DNA from: Sipunculus nudus
Taxonomy: Eukaryota > Annelida > Sipuncula > Golfingiida > Sipunculidae
NCBI GenBank assembly: GCA_026874595.1
Contig: CM049307.1
Coordinates: 54,352,370 to 54,416,369, forward strand
DNA length: 64,000 nucleotides
Direction of reading: 5' to 3'
Under the pieces are notes generated by a model that ran no database searches, was not told the origin of the DNA, and was given only the letters and a program-made list of their open reading frames with translations. The position numbers were made by a program, and so were the translations under genes. Positions 36,195 to 47,830 of the stretch are shown here, piece by piece. Every line of letters starts with the position of its first letter. Position 1 is the first letter of the stretch.

Positions 36195-36644
36195 TAACTC
36201 ACATATTAAAGTATGTACAGATCGAGTGGACAACCGTATCATGTGGAAATAATAAACTGATAATAATAATGAAAGCATTGTCCCTGTTCACGGCGAGTAC
36301 AAAACATTATAGACCGTTCTCTCTTTTGTGGAACATACCCAATGTCTTTGAACGTTGAAGCAAACCCGACTGTTTCTTTATTCAAGTCAAAAATTTTTTT
36401 CACCAGAGAAAGTCGGGGGGGGGGATACAATGGTTTCTCCACGCCACAGACACCGCACAGGTTTTTTTTTAAGAGAATGAGAAAAGTTGGAAGTGTTAGT
36501 ACAAAACTCAGGTTGACCGAAGGCCTTGGATAGCTTTTCTTGTAATTGACCCTTTTAATACTCACCGGCATTTTCCCTTGACAGTAGTGTAAGCATTATA
36601 AGACAAACACTAATGGAATGGTTTCTTTCTTATTATGCACATGC

Positions 36645-37325
36645 ACAGATCTGGGTCATAGGATGATTTTTAAATTGGGTTCATGACCTTTACTGTGAGA
36701 CTGCCCACGACCTTGGATCTTTAAATATGTGGTGAAAAACAAACAAAAACATAGTTCTCAAGTGGAGGGATGTGTTTTTCTGAAAATCAAAATGAAAGAT
36801 GTCAGATGATAAATTGACGAATGAGTTAAAAAAAGCAATTACCTTGAAGATTAAATCAACCAAAAAGCTTTATTACGATGAACCCAATAACTAAAAAACT
36901 GATACACAAATGGTTTCAACAAAGTTTTCTGACAGTTTCGAAAACAGGTGACCTTAACCAGAAAAATAGGATTTTATTAATCAGTAACGTACGAAGAACT
37001 GAATAGTTTCCCTCAAGTATAACACATAAAGTTGTTTTAAGAATGATCTTGGACTTGATTGAAAAGCGATGACCTTGACCTTGGTTTTCAAAATGTAGGA
37101 TTTATTTGTGAATCGCATAGGTACTGCCTATTTTTTCTTTAAAACTGATACAACATTTTAATTTCGGCAAATTGTCGATCAAGTTAGCAATTTATGTTTT
37201 TGACTCTGGTGACCCTGTCCTTGTAAATTGTCAATATATGCTGCAAAGTTGCAGTAAATGCTTCAGAAGGTGGGGACATGCCTATTCTATGAATGCTATG
37301 GCATCTCAGAATCTAAGCTCTGAAC
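36645..37325. repeat. Dispersed repeat copy 1 (partner at 43.95-44.46 kb)
   Basis: Ordered blocks are shared with 43.95-44.46 kb: TTTACTGTGAG, AAACAAAAACATA, TCTCAAGTGGA, TGACCTTGACCTTGGTTTT, AATTGTCAATATATGCTGC and CATGCCTA...CTATGGCATCTCAGA. Both lie in the spacer between the two glycosyltransferase genes in direct orientation. Non-coding. Confidence 0.75.
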
Positions 37326-38767
37326 ACAGCGCGTGACCTCCCGGCCCAGTGACCTTCCACTCACATGCTGTGAGAAATAGCAGGATTCTTCAGGTTTGGC
37401 AACACCCAGTCAGTTTGCGCTGGATAAAGTAAAATCTGATTGGCTATGTGTTTAAAAAAATCTGCAGAACTGGTAGAAGAAATCTGATTGGCTTAGCGCA
37501 CGTGTAAACAAACATAGCTATGCGGGGCAAGCTTGTGCGGCACGCAATACGGTAAATATGCAGACAGTGGGGGATAACTGACCTCAGGCAAGTCAGTATA
37601 CAGACTGTGTTGAAAGCTGACGATTGTATCGTGTGTATTCCAATGGGGTGAAAAAAGTCTGTGCTGCCGAGCGGTTTCCACAGCAGTGTAAAGAGACCGG
37701 TACCTCGAAGAACATCCGTTTGTGCTGGTGATACCTGCAATGTGTTTGGTTAAATATCACGCAGGGGGAATTCCAAAGAGAAAGCACCGTCTGGTGGCCA
37801 AACCTGACCGGCAACCGCGGTTTATTGCAGCGGTTAGTGTAGCGAATAGTTAAGCGTAGCGTAGCCGCTGCTTATGGAGCGTACTCCATAACTTCTAGTT
37901 TGTTCAAAGACGGGAATGTTTGGACCATGGTCAGCCTAACTGTAACCAAAACTTGGAGGTGGCGAACCGTGCCAGTATGAAAAAAAAACCCTAAAAATCA
38001 GTGTGAATTAGAGTAACTTTAGTACAATGATATAGCATACGATACTTCTGAACAGGTTTAAGGTAAGAAAATATAAATATATTAAAGTATCCGATATATC
38101 TAGTTATTTTGCAAAAACCTGGTAAGATGGCAGAAATAAAAATATGTCACTATTATGAAATATGTCTACTGCACTCAATTGGTTCAGGTAAACCGAAGAT
38201 GATAATTCTAGTTTTTAAAAAGCATAATAACTTAATTAGAAAATAAGTTAATGTAGAAAAAGAAGTCTTGCCCGAAAAAATGCTACTTTTAAAAGAGTAT
38301 AGATAGGCAGCACTGGACATGGTGGGATAGGTATTGAGCCAATTAGACATTACAGGGGCGTAGCCGGGGGGCACTTATTTCTACATTTCATCAGGTTTGA
38401 TCCTGCAAATATGATATTTCTTCATCTTGTGCAACCGATGTTTCTAATTTGAATTAAAACATTAGTATGTTTAGTGTAATTATTGTAAAGTGTTAATACA
38501 TACATATACACACATACATATATATATTTATATATATTTATATACTTATATTTATATATGTGTATCAAATTCCCTTTGTTATTTATTACCAGTGAAGGAT
38601 CAAGAGCCCCCCCCCCCCCCCGAACCTCTGAGCTGCAATATCTCTCATTTGATCCAATTATTTTGACAATTTTCGTGATTCATTTTCAAATTTCTAATTT
38701 CTTTTTTAATTAATTAGCAATTAGATTTTATTTAGTTATCCACAGTTTATTACTTTCAAAATCATTA

Positions 38768-39075
38768 GGCCAAAAAAATAAAAAGGTATGGTTCTCAGCC
38801 ACTTTTTTTCAGAAATCACTGCGGGCGGGCGGTATTTTATTTTTTACCTTTTTTGTATGTTTCGATATAAGTGTCATATGGTCAGGGAACATCATGAAAA
38901 TAACAGGGTTTTCTTGCTAAACAGGTAAAAGCACTAGATAACAAAGGAAATCGTATCAAAATTGTATTATTTTCTCTTCTTGAAAGATGAAAATAAAAAT
39001 AAAAATGTTTGATGCGGGGGGTTAAAATTGACGCGGGCGGTGCCTGAGAACCATACCTTTAATTTTTTTTTGGCC
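38768..39075. mobile_element. 308-bp MITE with GGCCAAAAAAATAAAAAGG inverted ends
   Basis: The left end GGCCAAAAAAATAAAAAGG then TATGGTTCTCAG pairs with the right end CTGAGAACCATACC then TTTAATTTTTTTTTGGCC. A partial second copy lies at 36060-36194. Non-coding, no transposase. Confidence 0.85.
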
Positions 39076-39079
39076 TTAG

Positions 39080-39245
39080 CTGAGGATACTTATGCACAGC
39101 TGCAGAACAGCTGCAGAGCGCCATGCCTGGGTAGGCGTCGACCGTGAACAATGCCATGGATCCTCTGCTTATACCGGCACTCGAACTCACGATCTGTGCT
39201 CTGTCGATTCCTGTTCGCTGTCGAGACCACGGACCCCGGTAAAAT
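39080..39245 (-). repeat. Possible SINE-like fragment, minus strand
   Basis: On the minus strand GATCGTGAGTTCGAGTGCCG (about 39174-39193) resembles a degenerate B box (GWTCRANNC). About 40-50 bp away GTGGTCTCGACAGCG resembles an A-box region. A tRNA-like head is suggested but the fold is poor. Confidence 0.35.
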
Positions 39246-39631
39246 GCAAAGTTAAACAAAAGATTATTTTACCCCGAGCATTACATTTAAAAGACAATAT
39301 TTTGCAAGTTATATACGCAGATGCTCCTTTTCGCCATAGATATTACGTTGAAAACATTGAAATCTTTTTTATCCTAAGTTTGAAGAAATATTAAATATTG
39401 AAACCCTCTACAGATTTACTACATCATGCAAAAAGATAAGAGTTTCCAAGGAACAGAAAATTCCAAATTTTTGTGTGAAAAATGCCTCAAAATGTCCTCT
39501 TTACATTGCATGTTCAAAAATTTTCACATACCCTCCCCATGTACCCGTAATCAACCTTAATGAAAACATGGTTCAAAATTGAAATTAATTTGAACTTTTA
39601 AATTTTCATACGCTTAAATATATAACGAAGT

Positions 39632-39636
<5 letters not shown>

Positions 39637-39675
<39 letters not shown>
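39637..39675. repeat. (TA)n microsatellite
   Basis: Pure TA tract; a C run of about 14 follows at 39719-39732. Confidence 0.9.
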
Positions 39676-39677
<2 letters not shown>

Positions 39678-40407
39678 TGGTATTCATAATATCCAACCAA
39701 CGCGAAACCGATATAAGCCCCCCCCCCCCCCCAGTTCTCGAATTTCTGGATCCGCCACTGATAACGGCCTCCTCCCCTCGTTCATTCCTGGCTTCGCCCC
39801 TGGGGACAAATGACACAACTGAGAATCAAATAAAGAGATGACACATTGGTTAGAATCAAAATAATGTTAGGAGATAATAAAGATAGCTATTATTTAAAAA
39901 ATTCCTGCCTTAACAAGTACTCAATAAACTGTTACAATAATCGATAACATTACGAAACAAACGGCAATGGTAAATTTTCCAAGTGAATTATAAAGGATAA
40001 TGGACAAAAAAGGATAACTCTATGAACAAATCGGCATTGTTAAATTCCCAAATGAATAATAAAGGTATCAATAATGGAAGACTGGAGAAAACATTAAAAC
40101 AATACCAGAAATAGTACATACTCAAATGCACCATTTTCTTTTTCATTAAACCAAAATGAAAGTAATCTCTAACATATACCTTCGGGGCACTATTTAAATA
40201 TTGAATACTCTAGGCTGCACTTTTTTGTCCTCTAAATACCGAGGGTGGCCTCTCAAACAGTCCGTAATATCTGTGATCAAAATGAGTAATTAAAATCTAA
40301 AGGTAAAGGGGAACGGATGTCTAGACTTAGATTGCTAAAAAAAATAAGGTTACATGCGGTATATTAAATTGGATATAAAAAAAGTCATTCAACTTATCCA
40401 AGTTCCT

Positions 40408-40498
<91 letters not shown>
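40408..40498. repeat. (CA)n(TA)n(GA)n compound microsatellite
   Basis: Three dinucleotide blocks in direct succession, with the TA-to-GA junction at about 40470. Confidence 0.97.
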
Positions 40499-40501
<3 letters not shown>

Positions 40502-40559
40502 ATAGTTTTATTCAGAGAGTGCGCGTATCAATGAAAACGATATCATTCGGAGAGTGTGT

Positions 40560-43500
40560 ATGAATGGATGGGAAATACAGTGCTATCTATTGCAGCCATT
40601 TATATTTTGAACACAGATTTAACTGTGTAGGATTATGTAGGTGTGCAGGATTTCAGTTTTACGCGTTAACAATAATAATAAGCCAAAATGATAAATACCA
40701 ACAGTTGCCCGTTTGAACGAACACCCAACTTTATGGCCGAATTTCGTCAAATCGGCAATTTTAAGAAGTTTAAATAACAACCTGTGAATGGTTCCGAGCT
40801 TAACCTGTGTTTCAAAGCCACCCGTCTCGCGAAATCAGTAACAACATTGACAAGAGCCTGTATATATCGTTCGTAATCATTACTGGGCCATCTGCCCAGT
40901 AGCTAGATCAACCATTCCTGCATACCTGCCGCTGCTGCATCGGAAAAAAGGACCAATATATTGATTCCTTCTTGAATTGACTTTCTGCTAATGCTAATAT
41001 CAGCTGAATCTGGTGAACAAAGAGAGACTTTATAAGAAAGCATGCATCCGACAGTTTAAACAATGGTTCCTCCTTGTCCGCACTATAAAAGGAAACTCGT
41101 TGTACAAGTATAATGCCGCATATAACAGGCGCCAAAACCTTTCGTGCGATAATTAGAGAAGTTAAGTTCTCGACCCGCTTATACTCGCTTTATCCTCCGT
41201 TCATGCGTAATCCATAGGATCGTTCAATACTACGAGAGTTACAGATTCGAATCCATCCAATTTCCATTGTTTTCATCCACCATTACAAGCTACTTGGATA
41301 ACCTTCTGTGATGATGTCTGAATTTCGACGTCGTCCAACGGTGGCGGAAGCGGCCTTCGTTGACAGGAAAGTGATGCGCAGTGGCATGACCCTACGTGAC
41401 CCATCTGGAATGGCCGCCGTCGAAAGGTTTTGGCTGAGTTTCCTAAGTTGTCATATATGACAGGTGATAACACGGTATTGCCCTTTTTTTTGGGGGGGGG
41501 GGGGTTGTTTGAACTGATTTCGTCGTAGTATCTCTAAGAAGATTGGAGATATGAAGACGCTGTTATAAATAGGGATTCAAGCGCCGGCGCGCATATAGAA
41601 CACACGGCACAGGTGCTTGTCTGAGAGCAGCCGATGATGATTACGTAATCACCTCTAGTTTTGTCAACTGTGACCCCTTCAATTTTAGAGTCAGATAATT
41701 TATCCCCTCCTTGTTCTAAAGCCAATGTACATCGCCAACTGTCAAATGGCCAGCTCTATCAATTGACGACTGCGATAGGACACAGAATTCCGCCGCTCTC
41801 AGACATGCATAATAAGCCAGTGTTATGGCTGTACAAATCAAATACGAATTATAGGAAACTCCTATCCTATATCTTTGCTGAAGTTACAAGACAAAAACAA
41901 ATGTGCAACTGACAGTGATCAGTGACTACTCAAGCGTGAGATCCTCGGGTAATACAAAGCATTGTCTCAAGCGGAAACACGTTTTCTTCGCAAAACCATA
42001 TCCTATGTATTATTAGTAAGCTAAGGGAACAATAAAATATTCATGTTAATGTAATGGCGGGAGGGGGAGGGGGCAACAACCTAGGGAATAATAACATATT
42101 TCAGGGCGGATCAATATATCGTTGGAGAAACATAAAGAAAAAAATGTGCCAATGTCGCTGGATCTATATCATGATCTGCATTTTTATTTTTCCGATCCGT
42201 TTTTATTTCTTTAATCGACCCCAAATCCTTGTGCTAACATTCACTGAAATGCATCCCATCACTGCACAAAACTGAAGTGGCCTTAATTTCAAACCAATAT
42301 AAAGTTGTCTTACTAGTTGTACGATAAAGTATTTAGTTATATGCCAAATCCTTATTCATCAGCATTAGTTTTCATGAGAAGATCGATTGCAACTTTGATT
42401 TGATGTTGTCAGAGTAGCTGATGCTTATCCACATGAGATGTTTGCTGTTAATGTCAGCGTAGCCTATTTCCAGGCACTAAATTTCATCATATAAGATGCA
42501 AATGGAAGAAACTGTTTCTATCGAACGCTTGGCATTATGTTACATATCAATCTTAGCTCCTGTACTTCTTTAAACAGTGGTTGTTTATCTCGATATCGCG
42601 TCAAATGACATCTTATAAAAACTTGACACATGTCGCCAGTGGTCATCCATTTTCACAGAAACATACATACAACTTGCAATCCCACCAAGCATTAAAACAC
42701 CAACATTCTTTTTTTATTATTAAATTTCTATATCCGTCTCCTGCAATAAAAATGGTTGTACACTGAGATAATTTTGCTTAAAATTGTCAGCTCCTCTGCA
42801 CTATTCTCTGCCCTATATATGACGCCACAAATCGACTGACTGTTCAGTTCATGCAGAAATATGGGCACCCTTCCAGGTGGACTTGTAGGTAGAATATTAT
42901 TGACCGGCACTTGGGGCAGATGTGATTTTTTATGCTTAATCGATCTGTTGAGCTCTTCTTTCATGTGCGCTGTGGGTATGGCAACGGCCGTCTCTGATGC
43001 CGGCTCCAGGAAGCTTTGCTTTAGCGATTGTTATTCGAGCCATTTGTCAATTAATGATATTATATCATCATTGATAATATATCTATGTATATATAAATCT
43101 TTACTTTTGAGGAGATCATTTTTGTTTCATGAGACGGAATGTGTTCAGATTCTGAATATACCAGTTTGAGAGGCAGTTCAGTCTAACATAACAGAGTTCC
43201 GTCAGAAATGGCGCGTACACCGCCACAACTGGCAATTAACCAACATCTATATTGATTAGTCTGCCGCCCATTGTCTGCTGAACGTAAAACGTCGATGTTT
43301 GGTTGGCAAGCTGCGCTTTTCGCGGAGCGCATGCGAAATTAAAACACACAACGCAGACCGGCGATATAGGTAAGAGATTTAAATATCATAATTTTATGTT
43401 ACTGTATTTACAGACGAACGTTTAAATATTCGCTGCATATGAAGAGTAAGCATAGTAAATAAAAAAAAGCATTTATACAGTCATGAATATAAAATGTGTA

Positions 43501-43860
43501 TAAAACCATGATCTAATCATAAAAATATCAAATACATAAATGTCTGAAAATGGCACATATATAAACATATATAAAAGAAAAAAGTATGAATATGATTCTG
43601 AGTATTAATACAGGGAATTCCGAAATCAATGAACAGATTTGTATAGTTGTGTAAAACGCTTCACATCAAAGGTGCGTCTTAAATCACTCGAAAGTTGATT
43701 GCAACCTGCATACAGAAAACCTCATCTAAACCTGTCAGTTATCGGTTACAAGATTGCAATTAGCTATTTGTTGTGGACTGTATGGATAACGTTTCAAAAT
43801 TTCATAACCATATGCCACCTAAGCTGACGGATGTGATAACAAATAATAAATCACTTCATA
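40560..43860. other. Long spacer, no gene supported except a weak ORF at 42.7-43.0 kb
   Basis: It is somewhat richer in CpG near 41170-41430 and 42930-43010, which could mark decayed exons or promoter DNA. A G run occurs at about 41492-41505. No splice-consistent gene model could be assembled by eye. Confidence 0.4.
42728..43018 (-). CDS. Weak candidate exon, unrecognised
   Basis: On the minus strand a frame stays open from just after a TAA (about 43025) to 42728. The first internal ATG is at 42964. The translated text is unusually protein-like for this window (AVAIPTAHMKEELNRSIKHK, then VPIFLHELNSQSICGVIYRA), of mixed composition and without microsatellite. No domain is recognised and no confident splice sites were found. 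It could be an exon of an unknown gene, a relic of a transposon protein, or chance. Confidence 0.22.
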   Translation of the reverse strand, partial: QSFLEPASETAVAIPTAHMKEELNRSIKHKKSHLPQVPVNNILPTSPPGRVPIFLHELNSQSICGVIYRAENSAEELTILSKIISVYNHFYCRRRI

Positions 43861-43944
43861 TGACATCAGTCATGTAAATTTATCATCATTTATGATTTCT
43901 TTCATATTAAGCAAATACATATATATGGGGTATATGATGAAGTA

Positions 43945-44462
43945 TATTTCAATTTGGTTCATGTCTTTTACTGTGAGGGTGTCCTTGAACTTGAATCTTT
44001 CCATATTTGGTGAAAAGCAAACAAAAACATATTTCTCAAGTGGATGGATGTGTTCGGACACTAATTATCTTGATCTTTTCCTTCAAGATTAAATCTACCA
44101 AGACCAATGATAATGGTGAAACACAACTTTGGAAGAACTGCATATTTTTCATTAAAATTTGACCCGAAAATGTTTCCTGTAAGACTTCAGATTAATCAAA
44201 AACCTTGACCTTTGTTTTAAAAAAATATAGAATTTGTTTTTGAATCGGGTTAGTCCTTCATACTGTTTTCTTAAAATTTTATTCAAAATTTTTTTTCAAA
44301 TTGTCGGACAAGTTAAGCATTTCGTGTCCTTAACTCTGGTTGCCTTGTTTTTGTAAACTGTCAATACATGCTGCAGTGTTGCAATATATGCTTCTGAAGA
44401 AGGGGGCATGCCTAATCTGGGAATACTATGGCATCTCAGATTCCAGAAATTTCTAGTTTGTT
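43945..44462. repeat. Dispersed repeat copy 2 (partner at 36.65-37.33 kb)
   Basis: Same block order as copy 1, including the conserved tail GGCATCTCAGATTCCAG and TTTCTAGTTTGTTCA. In copy 1 the matching CTTCTAGTTTGTTCAAAG lies about 570 bp farther on, suggesting an insertion in copy 1 at about 37.32-37.89 kb. Confidence 0.7.
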
Positions 44463-45263
44463 CACATATAAAAAAACATGGACTCAAACAACTGGATTCG
44501 ATATTTAACCAACTTTTTATTTTTTACTGATAAAAGCTGCAACCGTCATGAAGGTAAATATGACCCAAGCAGCTGAGATTATATAGGGTTTACATGAGGT
44601 ATTTATTTTAAAACAAACATTATTTCGTTAGTTTTTATTTAATCAGCCTTTTAGTAATTTTACTTTAACAAGTTGTGGACGGAAAGTTGAGACAAGATTC
44701 GGCCTAGCTATATTCAAACTTCTGGCGTTAGCAAACCGTGCCACACGTCCTATTCTGTGTGTAACGTATCAAGCGCTTGCCTTAACTGGGTCTGTTAAAG
44801 TACGGTTGCATGCGACCTCTAGAATTAAAGTAGGATACAAAACCGTCTTCCAAATTATCCAAGTATCTAGAATGCTTCAAACGAGAATTAACGTCACGAA
44901 GGAATTGTTCAAAGATTAGAGCCGATAGATTATTGAAGAAAAAAGTAAGCAGCATATTAACCGGAGTGCTTCATTTTGGTATTTTCTGGATTGAACATAG
45001 TATGTCCAAGTACATGTTGAACACATACTTTACTTACACATACTAGTTCTGAATATTTCATTGTTGTTGTAGGAAGGTACTTGATAGTTCATCTGTTCCA
45101 ACTTCTGGAGCAGGGATAGATAGATATCCTGTGACCTTTTGAACAAGTTTTTTAAGTCTCTCTGGGTTTAAAATTTTTGTCATGGGAACCGTTATCAGCG
45201 TGTTCTTATTCAATCTTAATGCTAAATGTAAATTTAGTATATATAACCAATGGCAGTATTTTC

Positions 45264-45276
45264 TTTTCTTTGCAGG
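45264..45276 (+). promoter_or_regulatory. Splice acceptor before glycosyltransferase B
   Basis: TTCTTTTCTTTGCAG/GTTTGCC is a strong polypyrimidine tract plus AG, ending at 45275. It is equivalent to the CAG/GTTTGCC upstream of paralogue A, so the duplication included the intron-exon junction. The 5' exon was not located. Confidence 0.65.
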
Positions 45277-45363
45277 TTTGCCAATGGTAGCTGAGATAAG
45301 GACAATTTGTGCAAGAACACCTCCGTGAACTATAACATAAAAGTGACTTAGTTTTGAGGAATT

Positions 45364-46905
45364 ATGGGCATAAATGACCCGAACTCCTCAAGGTTTACGA
45401 AATACCTATGCTTTCAAAAAAGCTGGAGTGTGCCTATTTTCATCATAGTAGCTGGTCTGTTTACAGTTCTGATTACATATGGTCCATACGTCACAGACAT
45501 ATCCCAGCATGCACAGCAGTACATATATTATGTAAGTCAACACATTGTGAAGGTTGGAAAGTACAGGAAACCTGCCACCAAATATCACCATGTAAATAGC
45601 ACATCGGTCCAAAAAATGAAAGCACTATGGGATAGCCATTACATTAACGGAGTGCCGGTAAAACCCACAAAGGACCTTCCAAGCTGTAACGAGTTTATTA
45701 AAACATTAGTTGATCCTGTCTCACGGTTTCTGCTCCTCGCAATGTATGACCCAGGCAACTGCGCAGAAATATCAAATCCATCACATCAGTTTTTCCAAAA
45801 CCTTTCCTTGCAAGATGAAGCAAAAGAGCACTTCGCCCAACGTTACCCCCAAGAGCTTCCTTCCATGTGCAGGAAAACAAAGGGGAAAATAGGGGATCCG
45901 AATTGGCGTCTCTGTTACAAGATGCCAGAAAAGTTCCATTACGCAAACTGGGTTGATCAGAGATATCTGTATTCTAGAGAAAGGCAGCATGCTCAAAATC
46001 AGCTTGGGCAGGTTTGTTTTAGAAAGACTTTGGCTTTATATTTTTTACCCCAAAACGTAAACCAAAAAGGTGGACCAAGAAAGGTTTTGAATAACCTACT
46101 CTCTGGGTTAAGGAGAATAGGAAAACCGTACATAATTAATGCAAGGATGTTAAATAGATTTGATTATCTCTTCTCACCGGACCCTCACCACGGCTTTCTG
46201 ATGTACTTTATGAATGACGAAGAAGCAAAAGCATTTTTCATCGGACCGACGGTCGTCAGCACCCAGTTTACCGCTTCAAGATTCAGACCGTCTGTCAGAA
46301 GATTTGCACATGTGGTTGCTGCTTCTAAAAGAGCTCTTGCGTCAAATCAGTATTTTCCAGGTTTACCACTGGATAGAAAAAATGCTGTTATAATCCCTAC
46401 TGGTATTGATGAAGACACTTTCATGCCAAATTCAAATATCTCAAAAGATGGCAGAAATCACTGTTTAATTTACGTTAAAAGTGGCTGTAATAACGCAGCA
46501 TTGTCCCAAGTGGAAAAATGTTTATCATCACTCAGGATAAAATCAAAGAAGATAATATACGCAAGGTACACAGAACAGGTTTTCAGAGAAACATTGGAAA
46601 GATCTATATTTGCGATTGCATGTGACGGAGCTGAAACACAAGGCATGGCATTTCAGGAAATGATGTCAATGGACGTGCCTTTATTTGTAATCAATCAAGC
46701 CACCGTGCCATATTTCAGTGACGAGGTTGGAAAAATCTTACAACAAAAAGAAGATATAAGTGTCTCACTAAAAGACTTTATTAAAAAAGTAAAACTTGGA
46801 AAATACAAACCTCGACAGTGGCTAATAAGGAACCTAAGTTTAGCTGGTTCAGCTATAAATACCATGAAGGCATTTTGTGGGATTAAAAACGTTTGGAATC
46901 CTTAA
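45364..46905 (+). CDS. Type II membrane glycosyltransferase, GT-B fold, GT4-like (paralogue B)
   Basis: An intact 513-residue paralogue of the 33159-34892 gene, colinear except for a shorter stem. A cytoplasmic tail (1-22) is followed by a membrane anchor (about 23-40, VPIFIIVAGLFTVLITYG) and a stem of only about 45 residues with one sequon (N78). The catalytic part runs from about residue 87. Glycine-rich loop GGPRKVLNNLLSGLRRIGKP at 236-255, linker IIPTGIDEDTFMPN at 344-357, and EX7E motif at E424/E432 (ETQGMAFQE). All landmark residues match paralogue A, so activity is expected in both. An in-frame TGA nine bases before the ATG fixes the start. AATAAA signals lie at about 46986 and 47016. 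Substrate unknown. Confidence 0.88.
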   Translation: MGINDPNSSRFTKYLCFQKSWSVPIFIIVAGLFTVLITYGPYVTDISQHAQQYIYYVSQHIVKVGKYRKPATKYHHVNSTSVQKMKALWDSHYINGVPVKPTKDLPSCNEFIKTLVDPVSRFLLLAMYDPGNCAEISNPSHQFFQNLSLQDEAKEHFAQRYPQELPSMCRKTKGKIGDPNWRLCYKMPEKFHYANWVDQRYLYSRERQHAQNQLGQVCFRKTLALYFLPQNVNQKGGPRKVLNNLLSGLRRIGKPYIINARMLNRFDYLFSPDPHHGFLMYFMNDEEAKAFFIGPTVVSTQFTASRFRPSVRRFAHVVAASKRALASNQYFPGLPLDRKNAVIIPTGIDEDTFMPNSNISKDGRNHCLIYVKSGCNNAALSQVEKCLSSLRIKSKKIIYARYTEQVFRETLERSIFAIACDGAETQGMAFQEMMSMDVPLFVINQATVPYFSDEVGKILQQKEDISVSLKDFIKKVKLGKYKPRQWLIRNLSLAGSAINTMKAFCGIKNVWNP

Positions 46906-47057
46906 TCCACCAAATGGACAGAACAAGTTAAAGATAAATAATTTTTGTGAAGTTATCTGTAAATTTACACCAGAGTTATTTTATAATAAAAAATTTAGAA
47001 ACACTTGTCTATCTACAATAAATAAGATTGGCAATTGTAAATGTCTGAACATATTCG

Positions 47058-47071
47058 TTGGGGGGGGGGGG
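47058..47071. repeat. G run of 12
   Basis: A single-base run just downstream of glycosyltransferase B, beyond its candidate poly-A signals. Confidence 0.9.
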
Positions 47072-47530
47072 CGTCGGTTTCTTCCATATGAAGCATGAGT
47101 CTTCGCATAGTTGCACCGTGCCCGTCATGTTTCCCCGCAATTTGGCAATTTGCCAGCAATTCTTAAAAGCTTCTAGCGATTACACAAATGACCAGCAATT
47201 TTGCATCCTAACAAGCAAATTGCAATCAACTTTGAAAGCATCTCAGAAAGCCGCTTGAGAGGATCACATGCTGTCAGTCAAGCCAATGACTTACAGTTAA
47301 GCAAATTTATACGAAGCTTTGCCATTTGGTAAGGATCGAAGACCTCACAGCCGCTCATAGGCGTTGACACGAAGTGAAGCGTGTCACACGGGCATGTGTG
47401 TCCTATTTGTTTATTTATGGCATTTAGATTGCTATATTTTTGTATTTGTTGTGATTGCAGTAGGTGCGAAGGTCAGGGCCATCGTGTCGTGAGACAATAG
47501 GGAGAGATTTCAAGGCTGATTAAATACGTC

Positions 47531-47830
47531 TCCTTTACCTGCTACGGCGTAAATGTGCCTTCTGCTTCTGAGGAAAAAACTCATTGATTTTGGAATGTTT
47601 ATTACAATACCGAGGCAGGGCTTCAGAAATCATTTATAGACATTTTTGTTGTATTAATCTCCAAGGAAAATCTTTAGTAAAAGGTGAAAGATTTGTACGT
47701 GGCTGAAGAGAAACCCACAGTGCACACTAATCAAAACGACAAAGATCATTTGGAAGGATTTTTCCTTTGTTGTGGTATGCTTCTCTTTCCTACGAGTAAG
47801 GTCAGAGAGTTTCAATGCAGAACAACATTT
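47531..47830. repeat. ~300-bp duplicated segment, copy 1
   Basis: Shares TTTACCTGCTACGGCGTAAA, TGTGCCTTCTGCTTCTGAGG, CAGGGCTTCAGAA, GGAAAATCTTTAGT and CGTGGCTGAAGAGAAACC in order with 48566-48870. The copies are about 1.03 kb apart in direct orientation. A short open frame (47684-47899) is not conserved in copy 2. Confidence 0.85.

Larger units (their letters stand above)
38353..39802. mobile_element. Possible composite element with CAGGGGCG termini
   Basis: CAGGGGCGTAGCCGGGG at 38353 faces CTGGCTTCGCCCCTG ending at 39802, an inverted pair of about 15 bp. No matching target duplication was seen, and the interior holds other insertions (38768-39075, a SINE-like unit, a lone CAGTGGCGGATCC-type end at 39746-39760). 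Either a nest of insertions inside one transposon, or two separate ends. Confidence 0.45.

Noticed and set aside
38353-39802. A single intact 1.45-kb transposon
   Set aside because: The inverted ends match, but no target duplication was found and several other insertions lie within, so it is kept only as a low-confidence composite.
33159-46905. The two glycosyltransferases as bacterial contamination
   Set aside because: They lie within continuous repeat-rich animal-type DNA, have eukaryotic-style splice acceptors and poly-A signals, carry N-glycosylation sequons and a type II membrane anchor, and are AT-rich like their surroundings.
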